Origin: Beroe forskalii | Lineage: Eukaryota > Ctenophora > Nuda > Beroida > Beroidae | NCBI GenBank assembly: GCA_011033025.1 | Contig: WFMF01000001.1 | Coordinates: 425,755 to 489,754, forward strand | DNA: 64,000 bases | Reading direction: 5' to 3' | Part shown: positions 1-12,700 of the stretch, piece after piece | Position numbering within the stretch: the first letter of the stretch is position 1 | Layout of the letters: every line of letters begins with the position of its first letter | Made by a program: the position numbers and the translations under genes | Notes under the pieces: model-generated | The model's input: the letters and a program-made list of their open reading frames with translations, nothing else | Told to the model about the DNA's origin: nothing | The model's database searches: none

Positions 1-2
1 TC

Positions 3-170
3 TTCGCTGGACATTACATCTGGTACAGGGTCACTATCAACGCCCGGTACAGATTGGCTTTTGTGGGGAACTATTACTTTTCGAGCTCAGATGAGCGAGT
101 GCTGCCGGTAGCTTGTGATTACAGTCAGAACGCTAATATCACCTGTCATTACGAGCAAAGTGGGTCTTAG
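3..170 (+). CDS. TMEM106-family protein copy 1, 3' end of last exon only
   Basis: The open frame enters from the left edge and stops at 168-170, giving 55 residues. They are almost identical to the C-terminus of copy 2 (4384-4551). The visible part is the end of the luminal beta-sandwich domain of the TMEM106 family, including the motif NYYFSSSDERVLPVAC and two closely spaced N-glycosylation-type sites, with paired cysteines (ACDY and ITCHY). Family knowledge: TMEM106 proteins are single-pass type II membrane glycoproteins of late endosomes and lysosomes. The rest of the gene lies outside the window. The matching frame, the near-silent differences and the matched stop show that this is a real gene end, not a pseudogene. 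Confidence 0.85.
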   Translation, partial: FAGHYIWYRVTINARYRLAFVGNYYFSSSDERVLPVACDYSQNANITCHYEQSGS

Positions 171-1061
171 AGCCGTGTACTACATTATAGAGGTAGTACA
201 CTTTGAATTTAAGGAATGCGATGTACGTAATTTGTTTACAATGTACATTGTATATTGAGAGATGTATATTTCCATTATGGTCGAACTTTGGTGTGATTGC
301 TAGAGATTTTACTATATTTTAGTACTTAATTTGCTTTTATTATTTCTGCGAAACTGGAATTTTATCTGCATATTTTTCTTTGGACGATTTAAAGATTTTG
401 TACTGTTTAGTTTATTTAAGATTGAGATGATTTTATTGATGAATACCTACGCTAGAGAGTAAATTTTATTTGGTACAAAGTAATTTGTGCTATTAAGCAA
501 TTGAGACTTTTTGCTCCAGATTGAAAATTCAGATTATCTCAACATTTTTTCAGTTTCAACTGCTTTTCTGAGAACTTGAACGAGTTCTAAATGCTGAACA
601 ATTTGATATTTCTACTGTATCTGCTTAAAGAAATTTACAGAAATGGGCTTTCAGTTTTAAATGCATTGTGATTTTTCAAATATAATGAAGTGGTATATTA
701 TAAACTTCTTGATTAATGATGTACAGATCATCTTTCATGGTTTCGTTGCTTTATTTGATCTCACTGATCCAAGAAATTTCACACTGTCAACTCGATCTTT
801 CACATGTACGTATTTTCATGTTAGCCGTATTCTACTTTAAGAAGAACTTCTGTCAAAATTTGAAAATGTATTATTTCTAATAGATATAAGTAAATAATTA
901 TGATCTGAAATTGTTAGACATTCAACGGTTTTATCATATCATATTTTCATATATATATGATATTAAGTTGTATCATCCTTCCTGAGAAGGCTCACAGATA
1001 TCATTTGACTGTGCAGCCGAGAGTGCTACAGTTTTCAGAAACTTCTTTGGTAGTGCAGGAA
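171..1061. other. 3' UTR/intergenic DNA, duplicated at 4552-5155
   Basis: No coding frame is visible. From 171 to about 765 the DNA matches 4552 to about 5155 with small indels, so it is the duplicated 3' flank of TMEM106 copy 1. Beyond about 766 the two copies diverge abruptly, which marks the duplication breakpoint. Confidence 0.7.
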
Positions 1062-4000
1062 ATGGTAATGCCGACAGGTAGAATATGGTGTCAGATTAAT
1101 TAAAGTATGTTGATTCAGGGATTACTGAGTACTGACATCTTAATTACTCACCGTCTTTTATTTACTTATCTATTTTAATCTACAAAGCTCAGTACAAAGT
1201 TGCAGTGAATCGATCAACTCATGTTCCTGCATAATGCAAATGTGATACATACTGTTCTATAATTTATGTTGTAACACGTAATTTTCAATCAAAAACTATT
1301 TGCGCCTCGTTCACTAATAGATGATCGCGTTTACATGTGAATCATTCATTTTGTTGTGATTTTATATGTTCCAGTTGACATTCTCAAGGTATTGTACACA
1401 ATACACACACACAGATGTGTATTTGATGTACGCTACATACACAACAATAGCATTCAGTGAACAAACAATCCCTCATGGGGCTCACAACAAGCATGTAAAT
1501 ATATTTCTGTGTTAGAGAAAGAGTGAGTTCCATGACTAGAACCATATTCTCATGCTCCAGACCTGATTTCAGGTTAAAGGTTAACCAGATTTGGCAATCC
1601 CTCATTGAGTCGATCACAACATATTTCTAATAATAGAAAGATAGAAATAATGTTTGTACAATGTGTATACTGTACAGTGTATACCAGGGAATGCTTCAAG
1701 TCTTATAATGCGGTTTTTCCGTTTTCAGTTTGATGAAATGGCATTTTTAAACAGAAACAACTTCGTTTTCAACGCAGAATCTAGTTACCATTACATTCAC
1801 CCTTCATACTAATCCCCTAACTCTCCTCCCTCAGCTCCCTTCCCTAACATCCCCTTTTCTCTCACTCTCAGGTGTAACGCAGGCTCCCTCTAGTTCGTGG
1901 TTTAGGAAGGATGACAACCCCCTGGTAACGTGTCCCGTGTGCAAGGGATCCGGAGTCAAAGAGAACACTACTGAACTTGTGAGTTTATATCGTATCTTGC
2001 TTAGACTTTGGAGCCTGTCTTATCGTGTAGCTGCATTTATATTTTGCTCCTGTTCAAATTCCACTTCAGCTCTACCTACCAATCACAACCAATAAAAGAG
2101 TATCCCTAATCTCCCTCCCACTCCCTAACACCAACTCCTTGTTCCAGGTCGCTCTAATTCCTTACTCTGATGAGAGGTTACAGCCCCGACACACGACGCT
2201 GAAGATCGCCATAGCTCTGGTTATAACTGCTATCATAATCGGGTGTCTTTTCTTTGTCTTCTTCCCGCGACATGCCGGCGCCGAGTCAACGGGTATGTCC
2301 CACGTCTTTGGTTTATTTTTCATTGTCTTTTTTCTCGACCTTTTTGTGCGCGGCTTAATGCTCCGCCCGTGGATCATGCCTTTTCGTACTTACGTAAGTA
2401 GGAAAAAACCATCCGCGACCTAAGTGCGGCGTTTTACGAAAAGGTCAGGACGCCTGGGTTATTTCACATTGTTATGAAGCAATAGTGAGAATTGAGATAT
2501 CAGTGAATGATGTTATCAATTATAAATCAGTGCAAATTTTTATTAAACCTTGACGATCAGATCCAACGTCTTAGTGATACCCGATATATCTGATCTCCAA
2601 TCTGTATTTTAATTTCTACCCTTTTATACCCACTTCAACATGTTCATATTACACTCACATGAGTTATGACGGGTCCCTGTTCCTTGCAACTGGTAACCTG
2701 TTAACCTGTAACATGATACTCTCCAAGATAACACACACTCTCATATAGTGTGTACCTTAAAAACACGCCCGCATGTGGTCTCCAGCCTCTCTCCAACTGA
2801 GAGAGGGCACCAGGTGTAGGAGTGCATGAAGTTTGACTGATCCTACACAATAATATGATGATACGCTGGAGTTTAAAGCTCGATTGCGATCAATGATATA
2901 TTACGTCACAAGTCATGCTTCATGCCTCACATGTTGCGTTGCTGTAAGAGTAATCAGCAACTAGGTACAGAGGATCAGTTAGTCGTCGTTTTGTCCATTA
3001 TGGGTGTGGCACTGCCACTCCCTAGCAGGGTAAACCAGGCATCTCTGTAGAAAAGATTTTTGACAATAAGCTACTCAATGGTGAAGGAATTTTTGGAAAA
3101 AATACCCAAATTTAATTTTTCCCCAAAAATACCGATTTTTTTGCCAAAAAATGCTCAAATTTATTTTTTACCAAAAAATAAAAACTTTTACGTTCTATGA
3201 GCGCAGTTGATGTACTATAATTTGATATACTAAAGCCCCAATATATATATGATTATTTACGTCACAAGTCATGCACCATTTCTCAAGTCACATTTCGGCA
3301 CGCCACAAGTAATTCTGAATTGAGGACGGGTTTGGTGGTTACAACTATTGGATTTGGCTCAATAGTCGATATGGGCCCTACCATGGTGAACTACTCTATC
3401 TATAATTCAAAGTCCACTTTGGAGTTCTATAAATGAACCTTTCAATCGTCTTATCAATATGTCCCCATCACTCCATATGTACTTTGCAACGTTATCTTTT
3501 AAATAGGATGGTCTGACATTTATTCTCTTTTTCTATCATTAATTCGCTGTATATTGAGGTGTACTTGTAATTCAACAACACTTCAGGAATTTTATATGTA
3601 CTTTGAGTAGGCATATACTAATTTCTATACAACCGGGGGATATTTCAAAGGCTCTAAGTTGATCTAAGGGCTTAAACGAATTCATCTTAGTTTATCACAA
3701 GGGGCTTGCAAAAATTTTATATATGAATTCAAACTTTGGGGTTTCTATCTCTTATTTTTCATACCTGGAAAAAAGGTTCTTCAATTCTTATTTGACTAAA
3801 ATATGACATAGCTAATTGCTAGGTACTTAACTGTCTAACCTTGCGGGTAATACCGCGTTTTCCACCCAGATATGGTCGTGTTATCGGGTGACGTGTACAG
3901 CACAGACGAGTTCCCAACTATCCTGAAACTCCAGGACAACATCACGATTACCAATAACAACTACTTCCCCATTGTCATAGACACTCTCAACATATCCGTG

Positions 4001-4551
4001 TCTATATCCTGGTCTGGTGGGGTTGCTGCTGAGGTAAACTGAATGCTGCTGAATGTGCAGCTCCATGCAATAAATTGTCATTGTCTTGCTTTTTCTTTTT
4101 CAGCGAAATAGATTTTAAAAGGTGTGCTTTAAACTTTTAAAGGGGTTAAAACAGTGATTCAGTTTTGCTTGAATTTGATATCACTCCTTTAGGTCCCTAA
4201 TCAGGCCTTAATCAGGCTTTTAAGTCCCTAATCAGGCCTTAAAACCCCTCCCTCCTCCAGGTAGGTACGCTGGAAGAGCGTCGTATCGAGATCCCTGCCC
4301 ACAAGGACTCCCTCACCCTCTCCTACCCCATCAACACCACCAACTACCCCATAGACCGGATGTTCAGGACATGTTGCTATGTCTTTGCTGGACATTACAT
4401 CTGGTACAGGGTCACTATCAACGCCAGGTACAGACTGGCTTTCGTGGGGAACTATTACTTCTCAAGCTCAGATGAGCGGGTGCTGCCGGTAGCTTGTGAT
4501 TACAGTCAGAACGCTAATATCACCTGTCATTACGAGCAAAGTGGGTCTTAG
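1062..4551 (+). CDS. TMEM106-family type II membrane protein, copy 2
   Basis: Exons chained by GT-AG signals and matching phase: 1872-1978, 2148-2292, 3870-4033, 4261-4551. A tiny first exon at 1062-1077 (start MVMPTG, donor gtagaa) fits the phase but is tentative. The total is then 723 bases, 240 residues. Order of parts: short cytosolic N-terminus with one CPVC zinc-knuckle-like pair (about 26-29); the family signature VALIPYSDERLQPR; one hydrophobic span ending FFVFFPR; then a luminal domain with N-glycosylation sites (NITITNNN, NIS, NTT, NIT). This order and the PYSDERL and ITNNNY blocks match human TMEM106B. Family role: lysosomal/late-endosomal membrane protein affecting lysosome size, acidification and transport. 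Location in this animal is inferred. The gene sits in a head-to-tail tandem with copies 1 and 3. Confidence 0.85.
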
Positions 4552-7500
4552 AGCCGTGTACTACATTGTAAAGGTAGTACACTTTAAATTCAAAGAATGC
4601 GATGTACGTAATTTGTATACAATGTACATTGTATATTGAGAGATGTATATTTCCATCATGGTCGAACTTTGGTGTGATTGCTAGAGATTTTAATATATTT
4701 TAGTACTTAATTTGCTTTTATTGTTTCTGCAAAACTGGAATTTTATCTGCAAATTTTTCTTTGGACGATTTAAAGATTTTGTACTGTTTAGTTTATTTAA
4801 TTTAAGATTTAAATGATTTTATTGATGAATACGCTAGAGAGTTAATTTTATTTGGTACAAAATAATTTGTGCTGGAATTTTTGCTCCAGATTGAAAATTC
4901 AGATTATCTAAAGATTTTTTCAGTTTCAACTGCTTTTCTGAGAACTAGAACGAGTTCTAAATGCTGAACAATTTGATATTTCTACTGTATCTGTTTAAAG
5001 AATGTTTTGGAAATTTACAGAAGTGGGCTTTCAGTTTTAAATGAGTAAATGCATTGTGATTTTTCGAATATAATGAAGTGGTATATTATAAACTTCTTAA
5101 TTAATGATGTACAGATCATCTTTCACTCCATGGCTTTGTTGCTTTACTTGATCTCATTCGATATGAATGCCCCGCCCCGTGAAATATTTGAAATAATCTT
5201 CAAACAATTGTGCGAATGATAAGAGATTGAATGGGGGTGTCATTCCTCTTATCATGCGCCAATTGATATCGTTTTCGCCTGTTTTACATCATGATCTGCA
5301 ACCTAACGTTAAACAGCCAGTACACAGTACTACATGTCCTATATATTCTCCATTCAGCATGTCGTGTGTCACACTAGTCTATCAGTAAGTGATGAACAAT
5401 GGACAACACACTGTCAAACTGACGTGTATTGTTCAAGCGAAGTCTTTACATATATGATAATACACCAAATTTTATTATATTGATCAGCTGGTGGTGTCGT
5501 AAGACCATGTTGTACAGTAGGTACACTGTACAGCTTGTCATTGCACTGTGTTGTGCAATGTCGAATGTGAGTATTTTGGAAGTGTACGTAGAGAACAGTC
5601 AGATAACAAGACTGACCGGATGATCATTGGCAATGCTCTTCTTAATATTGAAATTATATGTAGCGAGAATATCTGCTGTATTGCGTATGTGACTGTTTGC
5701 GTAAGTAACTCATTTGATTCCTGCTGATTCTAGACCACATTATTATCCATTATCAGTACCTGATATGACCATGTTAGTACTCAAATTACATTTCTCATAC
5801 CCAACATATTTGACAGTCACACTGCTTATCGGTAATGAACTTCAAATGTGTGAAATGTTATACAATTATTACAATAATTATTACAATAGCGTTCTTTCTG
5901 GGTGACTGTCTGTACGTTTTTGAAAAATTCGAAAATACAAATAAAGCATTCGTTCAAATCTGGATTCAGTTGCTGTATTTGTGTACTTGGTTGGTATGAT
6001 GATGGTATCACTGGAGCTTGAACAACTTGGTTTTTCAGCACCGCACATGATGCTATGAATTGTTCTAGAAACACTAATGTATTTAACACAATTACTTTGT
6101 GCTGTACACTATGCCCTTTGTTTTTCTCTTTTTCAATGAAAGCCTTTTTATTTTCCCGGATGATGGAATTGTAACTTTTTGAAACTCATTCCACTAAAAC
6201 GCTGAACAGCATACACAACATGGACACATCCAACCTGCGCTACCCTCTTACAGAAGCACCTGGTGTCGTCTGAACGTTACACACAACACTCTGTAGTCTG
6301 TATCAGTGCTCCAGGGAGATTGTATTGTACAGTGTACAGTACACAATTTACAGTGTATGCAATGTACAGTGTACAGTACACACTTTACAATGTACAGTGT
6401 ACAGTGTACAGTGTACACTACACACTTTACAATGTACAGTGTACAGTACAGTGTACAGTACACACTTTACAATGTATGCAATGTACACATCAAGGAATAT
6501 GTTGTTATCCATGCGTATAATCCTACATATTCATAATAATGAACAGCTTTGGGCCCTATACATTGGAGATGGTATATATTGTGTAACACGGCCAACAATG
6601 CAGCTTAAAATAGTCTCAACACACAATACATGCTAGTGTTGAGGAAGAATTGGCACTTGAAATGGAGTCATTATCATAGCGTATAGTAGCAAATTAATGA
6701 CACTTTTAATCGCCAATCGTCAGTCACCATGCGGGTTTTAGTCCAGATGCATTGTTTGAATGCTGCAGTATTTTGTAACATCAGCTATACGAGTTGGTAT
6801 TTGGTATTTCTGTATGGAAGATACAATCACAGAGTACTCACTGATGAAGATATGATACTCAAATCTCGGTGATGTAGTTCGTTTATTATGGAACTAGAAT
6901 GGAAACTTGAGTACCTGCGCTAAAGAATGTATATGTGTATCTCCAAGTCCAATGTTTTCGAGTGTGTGTAGACCAAAACAACGATTGAGATGGAGGTCTT
7001 ATTTTTCACACTCCAAATCGCCTTTTTTCTTCATTCAAGTTATCACCATGATAATAGGTTGGCGTGTAAAAGTTAGTACTAAAACAATGGAATAATTATC
7101 CAGGATAATTATCATCATATTATTGATAAAGTTTAAGATACACTGAGCGTGATATTTTAGGTATTCATGTTATCAATTATGCAGTTATGCCTCCCTCATC
7201 AAACTTCATAATAGACTAATGAGTTTTCAGGTACCTATCAATGATACTTTGATAATCACTCCATGTGTGTATGTGTGTGAAGTGTATAGTGTTCATCCTT
7301 TGTGATGGTATATAGCTCTTTTCTCCGTAGAACTTCAGCATTTCTTAGAAGTAGAACTACTATCAAATGTGTGAAGACTATTTAATCAAACACCTAGAAA
7401 TAAGGCACTCTAATGTTTAGTATTAATCATCAAGGAAAGAATGTCATGGGTGATAATGGCCACTATTGCAGTCCAAAATCTGCCTATTTCTGTATTTTCG

Positions 7501-7867
7501 AAAAGAAATGACACATTTAATCCTCCGTGAAGTCTCTGGATTTTGTACTCATCACGGTCCCCTGCCTAACTTCATGTCACAAAATGTAATGTAGTTTGTG
7601 TAGTAGTGCCATGGGGCACAGGTGTTTACACACAGTTTTTATGTGTACTGTTTATCGTACTCTGTGTACGTGCGTTTTGTTTTAGGTTAATAGGCATGGT
7701 AGTTACATCAAAATTGACAATTGTATGTTTGAATTGAGTTGTTACGATGATAATTTTTGTTGTCCATTTGCCAAATATGTTTATCACTTATTACTTTATT
7801 AATGAGTAACTAAAACTCTTCTCATTGAGGTGCTATGTGAGTGGATGATGTGTAACAGATATTTAAT
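4552..7867. other. Intergenic DNA between TMEM106 copies 2 and 3
   Basis: The first 600 bases are the duplicated 3' flank shared with 171-765. The rest is AT-rich with short chance frames and the TACAGTGTAC minisatellite at 6326-6488. I see no supportable gene. Confidence 0.6.
6326..6488. repeat. Palindromic TACAGTGTAC minisatellite
   Basis: Repeated blocks of TACAGTGTACAGTACAC followed by ACTTTACAATG, in about three larger units. GTACAGTGTAC-type blocks are self-complementary, so all frames on both strands stay open and give false cysteine- and tyrosine-rich reading frames. Confidence 0.85.
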
Positions 7868-7906
7868 TTGCTTCAACCAAGCAATATCTGTCGAAAGACC
7901 TCTAAC

Positions 7907-8040
7907 AGAGCATTGCTGAAATCTCAAATTACTAAAAGAGATTTGTTGAAATCTCAAATCACCGCCAGTGATTCGCTGAACTCCCAAATTACTGATAGAG
8001 ATTTGTTGAACTCCAAAATTACTGCCGGAGATTTGCTGAA
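7907..8040 (+). repeat. 30-bp tandem repeat just upstream of TMEM106 copy 3
   Basis: Four exactly 30-base units start at 7921, 7951, 7981 and 8011, with a partial unit before them. Each reads roughly CTCAAATTACT then AGAGATTTGTTGAA. In the + frame the units spell a ten-residue repeat LLKSQITxxD. That frame runs from 7868 to a stop at 8096-8098, directly before the ATG of the next gene. It could be leader DNA or an upstream reading frame. Confidence 0.85.
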
Positions 8041-8099
8041 CTTAAGTAACATTCACTTGAGCTCTATCACAGTTTTCTGGATTCCTTATACCAATTAAC

Positions 8100-9734
8100 A
8101 TGCCTAAATTGTCTGGAAAATCATATGGGGCTACGGAGCCAGCAGAACCCTGCAGAACTTGCAAAGGGTCTGGGAAAATAACCAAAAAGGACAAAGAGGT
8201 GACGTTTCTTGACTGTAATCAAGCATTCTAATTCCTTCCTTCAGTTCCATTAGCGTTTGTTGTTCCAAAATCCTTTTGCAGTTTGTTAAAGGGCATTTTT
8301 ATCTGACGAATAAACCATTTTCAGTTAACATTCCAACTTGTATTGGCCTTCTCCCCCATTTACTTCCATTTCAGGGTATTGCTGTGATATCGTATGGTGA
8401 TGAGCGACTAGCCCCCTCGCGGACTGCTATCTACATGATAATTGCTGTGATCCTGTTTTTGGGGCTCACTGGCACACTGGTCATCCTGTTTTATCCCAGA
8501 ACGGTACGTTTTACGGAACGCGCGGCAACAAAATTGTACGGGTATTGCTGGAAAGACGCGCGCGCACATAATTTTAATTGAATTTCACAAATAATAAACA
8601 CTCAGGTTTTGTTTCATTGATTGACTGTGAATGTGCACAATGTACAATACAATGTATTCTACATATAAAGGAACCACATTTTAAACTTTCTCAATTAAAG
8701 ATTTACCCATGCAAAATACTGACTCAGCGTGTGCAAAAAGAGGAGATCTAGAGAAATTCTGGATTTTTGCAAAAAAAAATTCCTGGATCATTCTTATAGG
8801 AGTAATTGGATAAACAGTTGGAATGAGTGAATGTCAACCCCAACAGGTCAGTGCAAAATCGTCGCAGTTGGAGATTGTGTACGCAGATATCCAGAGGAAC
8901 GTTACCAAGATAATCCTCAAAGACACGATACAACTCCGGAATTCTAACTACTTTGCCTCCACGCTGGATGGCATCAACATAACCGTACAGGTATTTATGG
9001 GATTAAAATTCTGATGAACGTGTTATGTTTGGAATTCGGGGAGAGCCGTTTAAGCCCTCTGGGACGAAACGGAAGGGTATTTTCCAGGGTCGCCTCTTGC
9101 TGGAAAGCCAATAACTCAATGAAGTATGTAAGAATTTGTCGATATTCCACTCAGTGTTGGTCGTATATCCTCACCCCTCTATCTTCCATAAACCTTGACA
9201 AATCACTAACCCTTCCCAGTACCAGCAAAAGGAGGTGGGTAAGAACAGCACGTTGTACGGTAACACTACGCGGACAGTGACCCCCACCATCCCTGCGCGA
9301 GGTGACAGCTCGCTAAACTACTCCATCGCTCTCAACTTCAACAGAGAAACAGGCTCAGACGATATCTGGACCTACTGCTGTCTCATTCACTACAGTCTCG
9401 GCTTTCAGGTGCTGCCTAGATTTTCAGTGTCGCTTTAATGAGTCAAATGGCACTGAAATAATTTGAGTAACTATAATAAAGTAACTATTTTCATTATTTG
9501 TTGCGTCACAACACATTTTTGCCTTTTTTATTGACTGAAAATTTTATTGCCTTGAGTATAATAATCAGAAAATGTTTTCTTTTTCATCAGGTCCAAGTGA
9601 ACTCGCAATTCAGTTACTTCTCCAATCGGTTCGAGTTCAGTGACAACATATACCAGAACGCTAACTGTATCAAGATATCGAAGCCGGATACTAACAATAC
9701 GTGTCATCTTGGTGATCGAGGTAAATTAGTTTGA
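8100..9734 (+). CDS. TMEM106-family type II membrane protein, copy 3 (complete)
   Basis: Five exons, all joined in phase 0: 8100-8198, 8375-8503, 8847-8990, 9220-9408, 9591-9734. They give 234 residues, close to the 250-275 usual for the family. The N-terminus has CRTC (C18, C21). The signature is VISYGDERLAPSR, followed by a hydrophobic helix at about 49-71 (AIYMIIAVILFLGLTGTLV) ending LFYPR. The luminal part carries RNSNYF in place of ITNNNY, several N-glycosylation sites (NVT, NIT, NST, NTT, NYS, NNT) and conserved cysteines in WTYCCLIHY and NANCIKI. The start is the first ATG; there is no in-frame extension. It is strongly diverged from copies 1 and 2, so it is an older duplicate. Inferred role: lysosomal membrane protein. 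Confidence 0.88.
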
Positions 9735-12700
9735 TTGTTTGTAGGAAACGCTAGAAGTTTAGAAGTTTTTATTTCACAACTCTGCAATCTGCATTGTGCT
9801 CGAGTGTAGCGTGTGACTCAACCATCTTCACCCATCAATACCAACATATGCATTAGGCACCCACACATGGACTCAAGAACCATTCTTTGCGAGTTGAAAA
9901 GCTTATTTAGTTGAGGATGTTTTAGATTTATGTCCAGAAACGGCAAATTCCAGGAACGCAAAATTTTTAGGAATAGAATTTAAACATCCTTGAGTGGCAG
10001 GAAATTTAATTTACGAAAATGAATGTCCCGGAGAATTTGTTTGGCATTTTTTGGGATAATCAGTGACTCTCGGTCTGGAATAGTTGCCTCCCTATAACAA
10101 TTATCCATCTTGGTCTGTTTTAACCAGATGTGAGCAGATTCCTGGAAATGGTCACCCCAGCTGTCAGACTGAAAAATAAAAATGGCTGACTTTAGTTAGT
10201 TGGTGATGCACTTAGCAAATTTCGTTGGTTTGGGTACATTCTTCGGAAAAGCTTTTGGGCTTTTATACTAATGTAGTTCTAGGGAGCTATGATGAATTCT
10301 TTCTCAAGAATCAGTCAAATTCTCCTTTCAACTTTTCAACAAAGTCCCCCGAGTTTTACGACAATTTATTAGAATTTAATGGAAGTTAGATTGATTTTAA
10401 GTTATACCATGATTTTGTCTCGAGAGTGTTTCCGGCTTCGTTCCATACCATGGAACTGCAAACAAATTAAACACATTCGTCTCCACGTTATGTTTCATTG
10501 CTAATATCAGTTCATAACCAATCTTCATTCAACTTACTCATGAAAGATTACGTAAAGACGATAAACATTCTATTTCAATTTGGTTTTAACTCGCTAACCC
10601 AGAGCACTATGTAAAATTTAATTTAAACACACACTGTGGTACCATGAACCTATAAATCTCCTGAGTAAAGCGTTAACACTCCTCTGAAAATCTGAAACCA
10701 TGACGTTCATCATGCCCACCCACAACACATTGCCGCACATTGTGCTCCTAATGTGAAGAACAAAATGATACTATATTTTTCAAAACACCCCTATTTAGGT
10801 ATAAACTCTTCTCTCTCTTCCCCCCGTTTTCTGGAGCACACGTGGCGACTTTCTCTCGGTAAACGGCCCTCAATTCGAATTAATTAGGGAGACAGTATCC
10901 ATACAACGTACGAATTATTCCAGGTATAATCAACGCTGTCTTACCTGTTGAGGTAAGGTGACACATGGGTCGTCGCTCTGTATTTCCTCCATCATTTGTC
11001 ACTCTCTTTCTCTCGACCACACCGACTGTGTTGCGCAACCAGCATTATAACGGACGTCTTGATGTTGGTTCTCTGATCTTTAACTCTTTAACTTGACATG
11101 GAAAGAGCGGTATATATGCGGTTGCCGAATATTTTGTTGTGCAATTAAGGTCTGACTGGACAGTGGACAGTGAACCTATTTTATTTCTCTGGAATAATAT
11201 GTCCTGGTTCAAATAAACATAATTCGGGTGATCAGATAGCTGCTTGCTGTCAAATATTTTGCGTGGCGTATCACCAATCAAGTCTGGTTTTAATTTTATT
11301 GAGGGATTTGTAATAATCATTTTTTGTTCAGATGAGGTAGTTGGACATTTGTCTGACACAGTCGTCCGTCTGAATAGCTAATTTCAGTTGCTGGACAGAT
11401 ATCCGCGTCGGACAAACGTCCTAAAATCGTTCAGATAAATGTGCATGAGGATTGGGTATTCTCGAATCACTCCAGTGCTACTATAACGACTTGTAAAAGC
11501 GAAGTGTTAACTTTTCTTACTATGATTATTCTTGATCGAAAAATCATAACCTTCATTTTTGCACGAATAATTCGAGGCGCTAATTATTTAATGCTATTCT
11601 ATCACGGCGTGATGCAAATGAAACAGTAACGAGCGTGAAAATCTCGATCTTAAATGCAATAACCGTAATTTTAATAGGGATAAATCCGTTTTAAAAGTTT
11701 AAAGGATTGCATATTTCTGTATTTTGAATGACCCTTTATGATGAATAGGGGAAGTAGACAGTAGTTTAGAGTTACGCCTCGTCTCGGCGTATTTATTTTG
11801 GCCACTTTAAGCAGTTTTATAATAGACACTCCAATGGGAACTCTCATATAATGACCATAATAGTGAAGTAGTGATTGCAGTGCCTTTAAAACGTTTTATT
11901 CACGGCGGTGTGGGGGGTTATGTTGGTTGGATAGTGTTTAGTAGAACACTTAACACTCCAAAGCACCCAACGGGCGTCTCGAGCAGGGCAAAGCTTGTCT
12001 TGATTATCCTTGAGGTATGAAGCCAACATTTGTCACTACGGTTGTTCGGATATGTGCCTAGCCTGGCGAACACAGTGGATGTCCTTGCTGAACGGCATGT
12101 TAAACAAGGAACTGAAACTGAGAGGTTCCGTTCAGTCCGGGCAGCTATTGTGTCAAATGTTGGTACATACAAAGTGTGTTTCTCAACACAACCCAAGATT
12201 TTGTAATGATTAGATCTTGAAGCCGAGCAAAGCAATGCATTCAACAGGTTTTGAATGTAACTCGCCGACCCCTTCCTTAAAACCTGGCTACGCCCTTAGT
12301 ACTGTGGTTGTCTTACATTATGTAATGTTAAATTAAATGCTCCATCGGTGTTACACCACTTGAATATTCTAGAGTAAATTATTACGTCAATGATCACTGC
12401 AGTACAGCTGCATCGGGGGTGTTACATGATTTTGCTTAAATATGCTTCGCTGAATTGAACTATTAAAAACGGCAAACAAGGGTGTAAATTTCCAAAACTA
12501 CGAAGGCTGTTTTTTGACGAATAGCGCGTGGAGGATGGTTTTCGTCCTGATTTTCAGAAAGTAATGATATAATATTGGCTTATGGGGACCTTGAAAAGGT
12601 ACCTTAAATCCTGCCACCCCCCCACCGTTTAAAGCGTGATTTGATATTCCAGCTTGCGTAGTGGTTTTTATTTCATGTCACGTACTGCTCACATAAGCAG

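Noticed and set aside
6248..6636. Several overlapping frames rich in Tyr, Val, Gln and Cys on both strands
   Set aside because: They are readouts of the TACAGTGTAC minisatellite; no splice sites or family.
11045..12244. Two - strand frames of about 105 residues
   Set aside because: No recognisable family, no splice context, and length close to chance in a long non-coding stretch.
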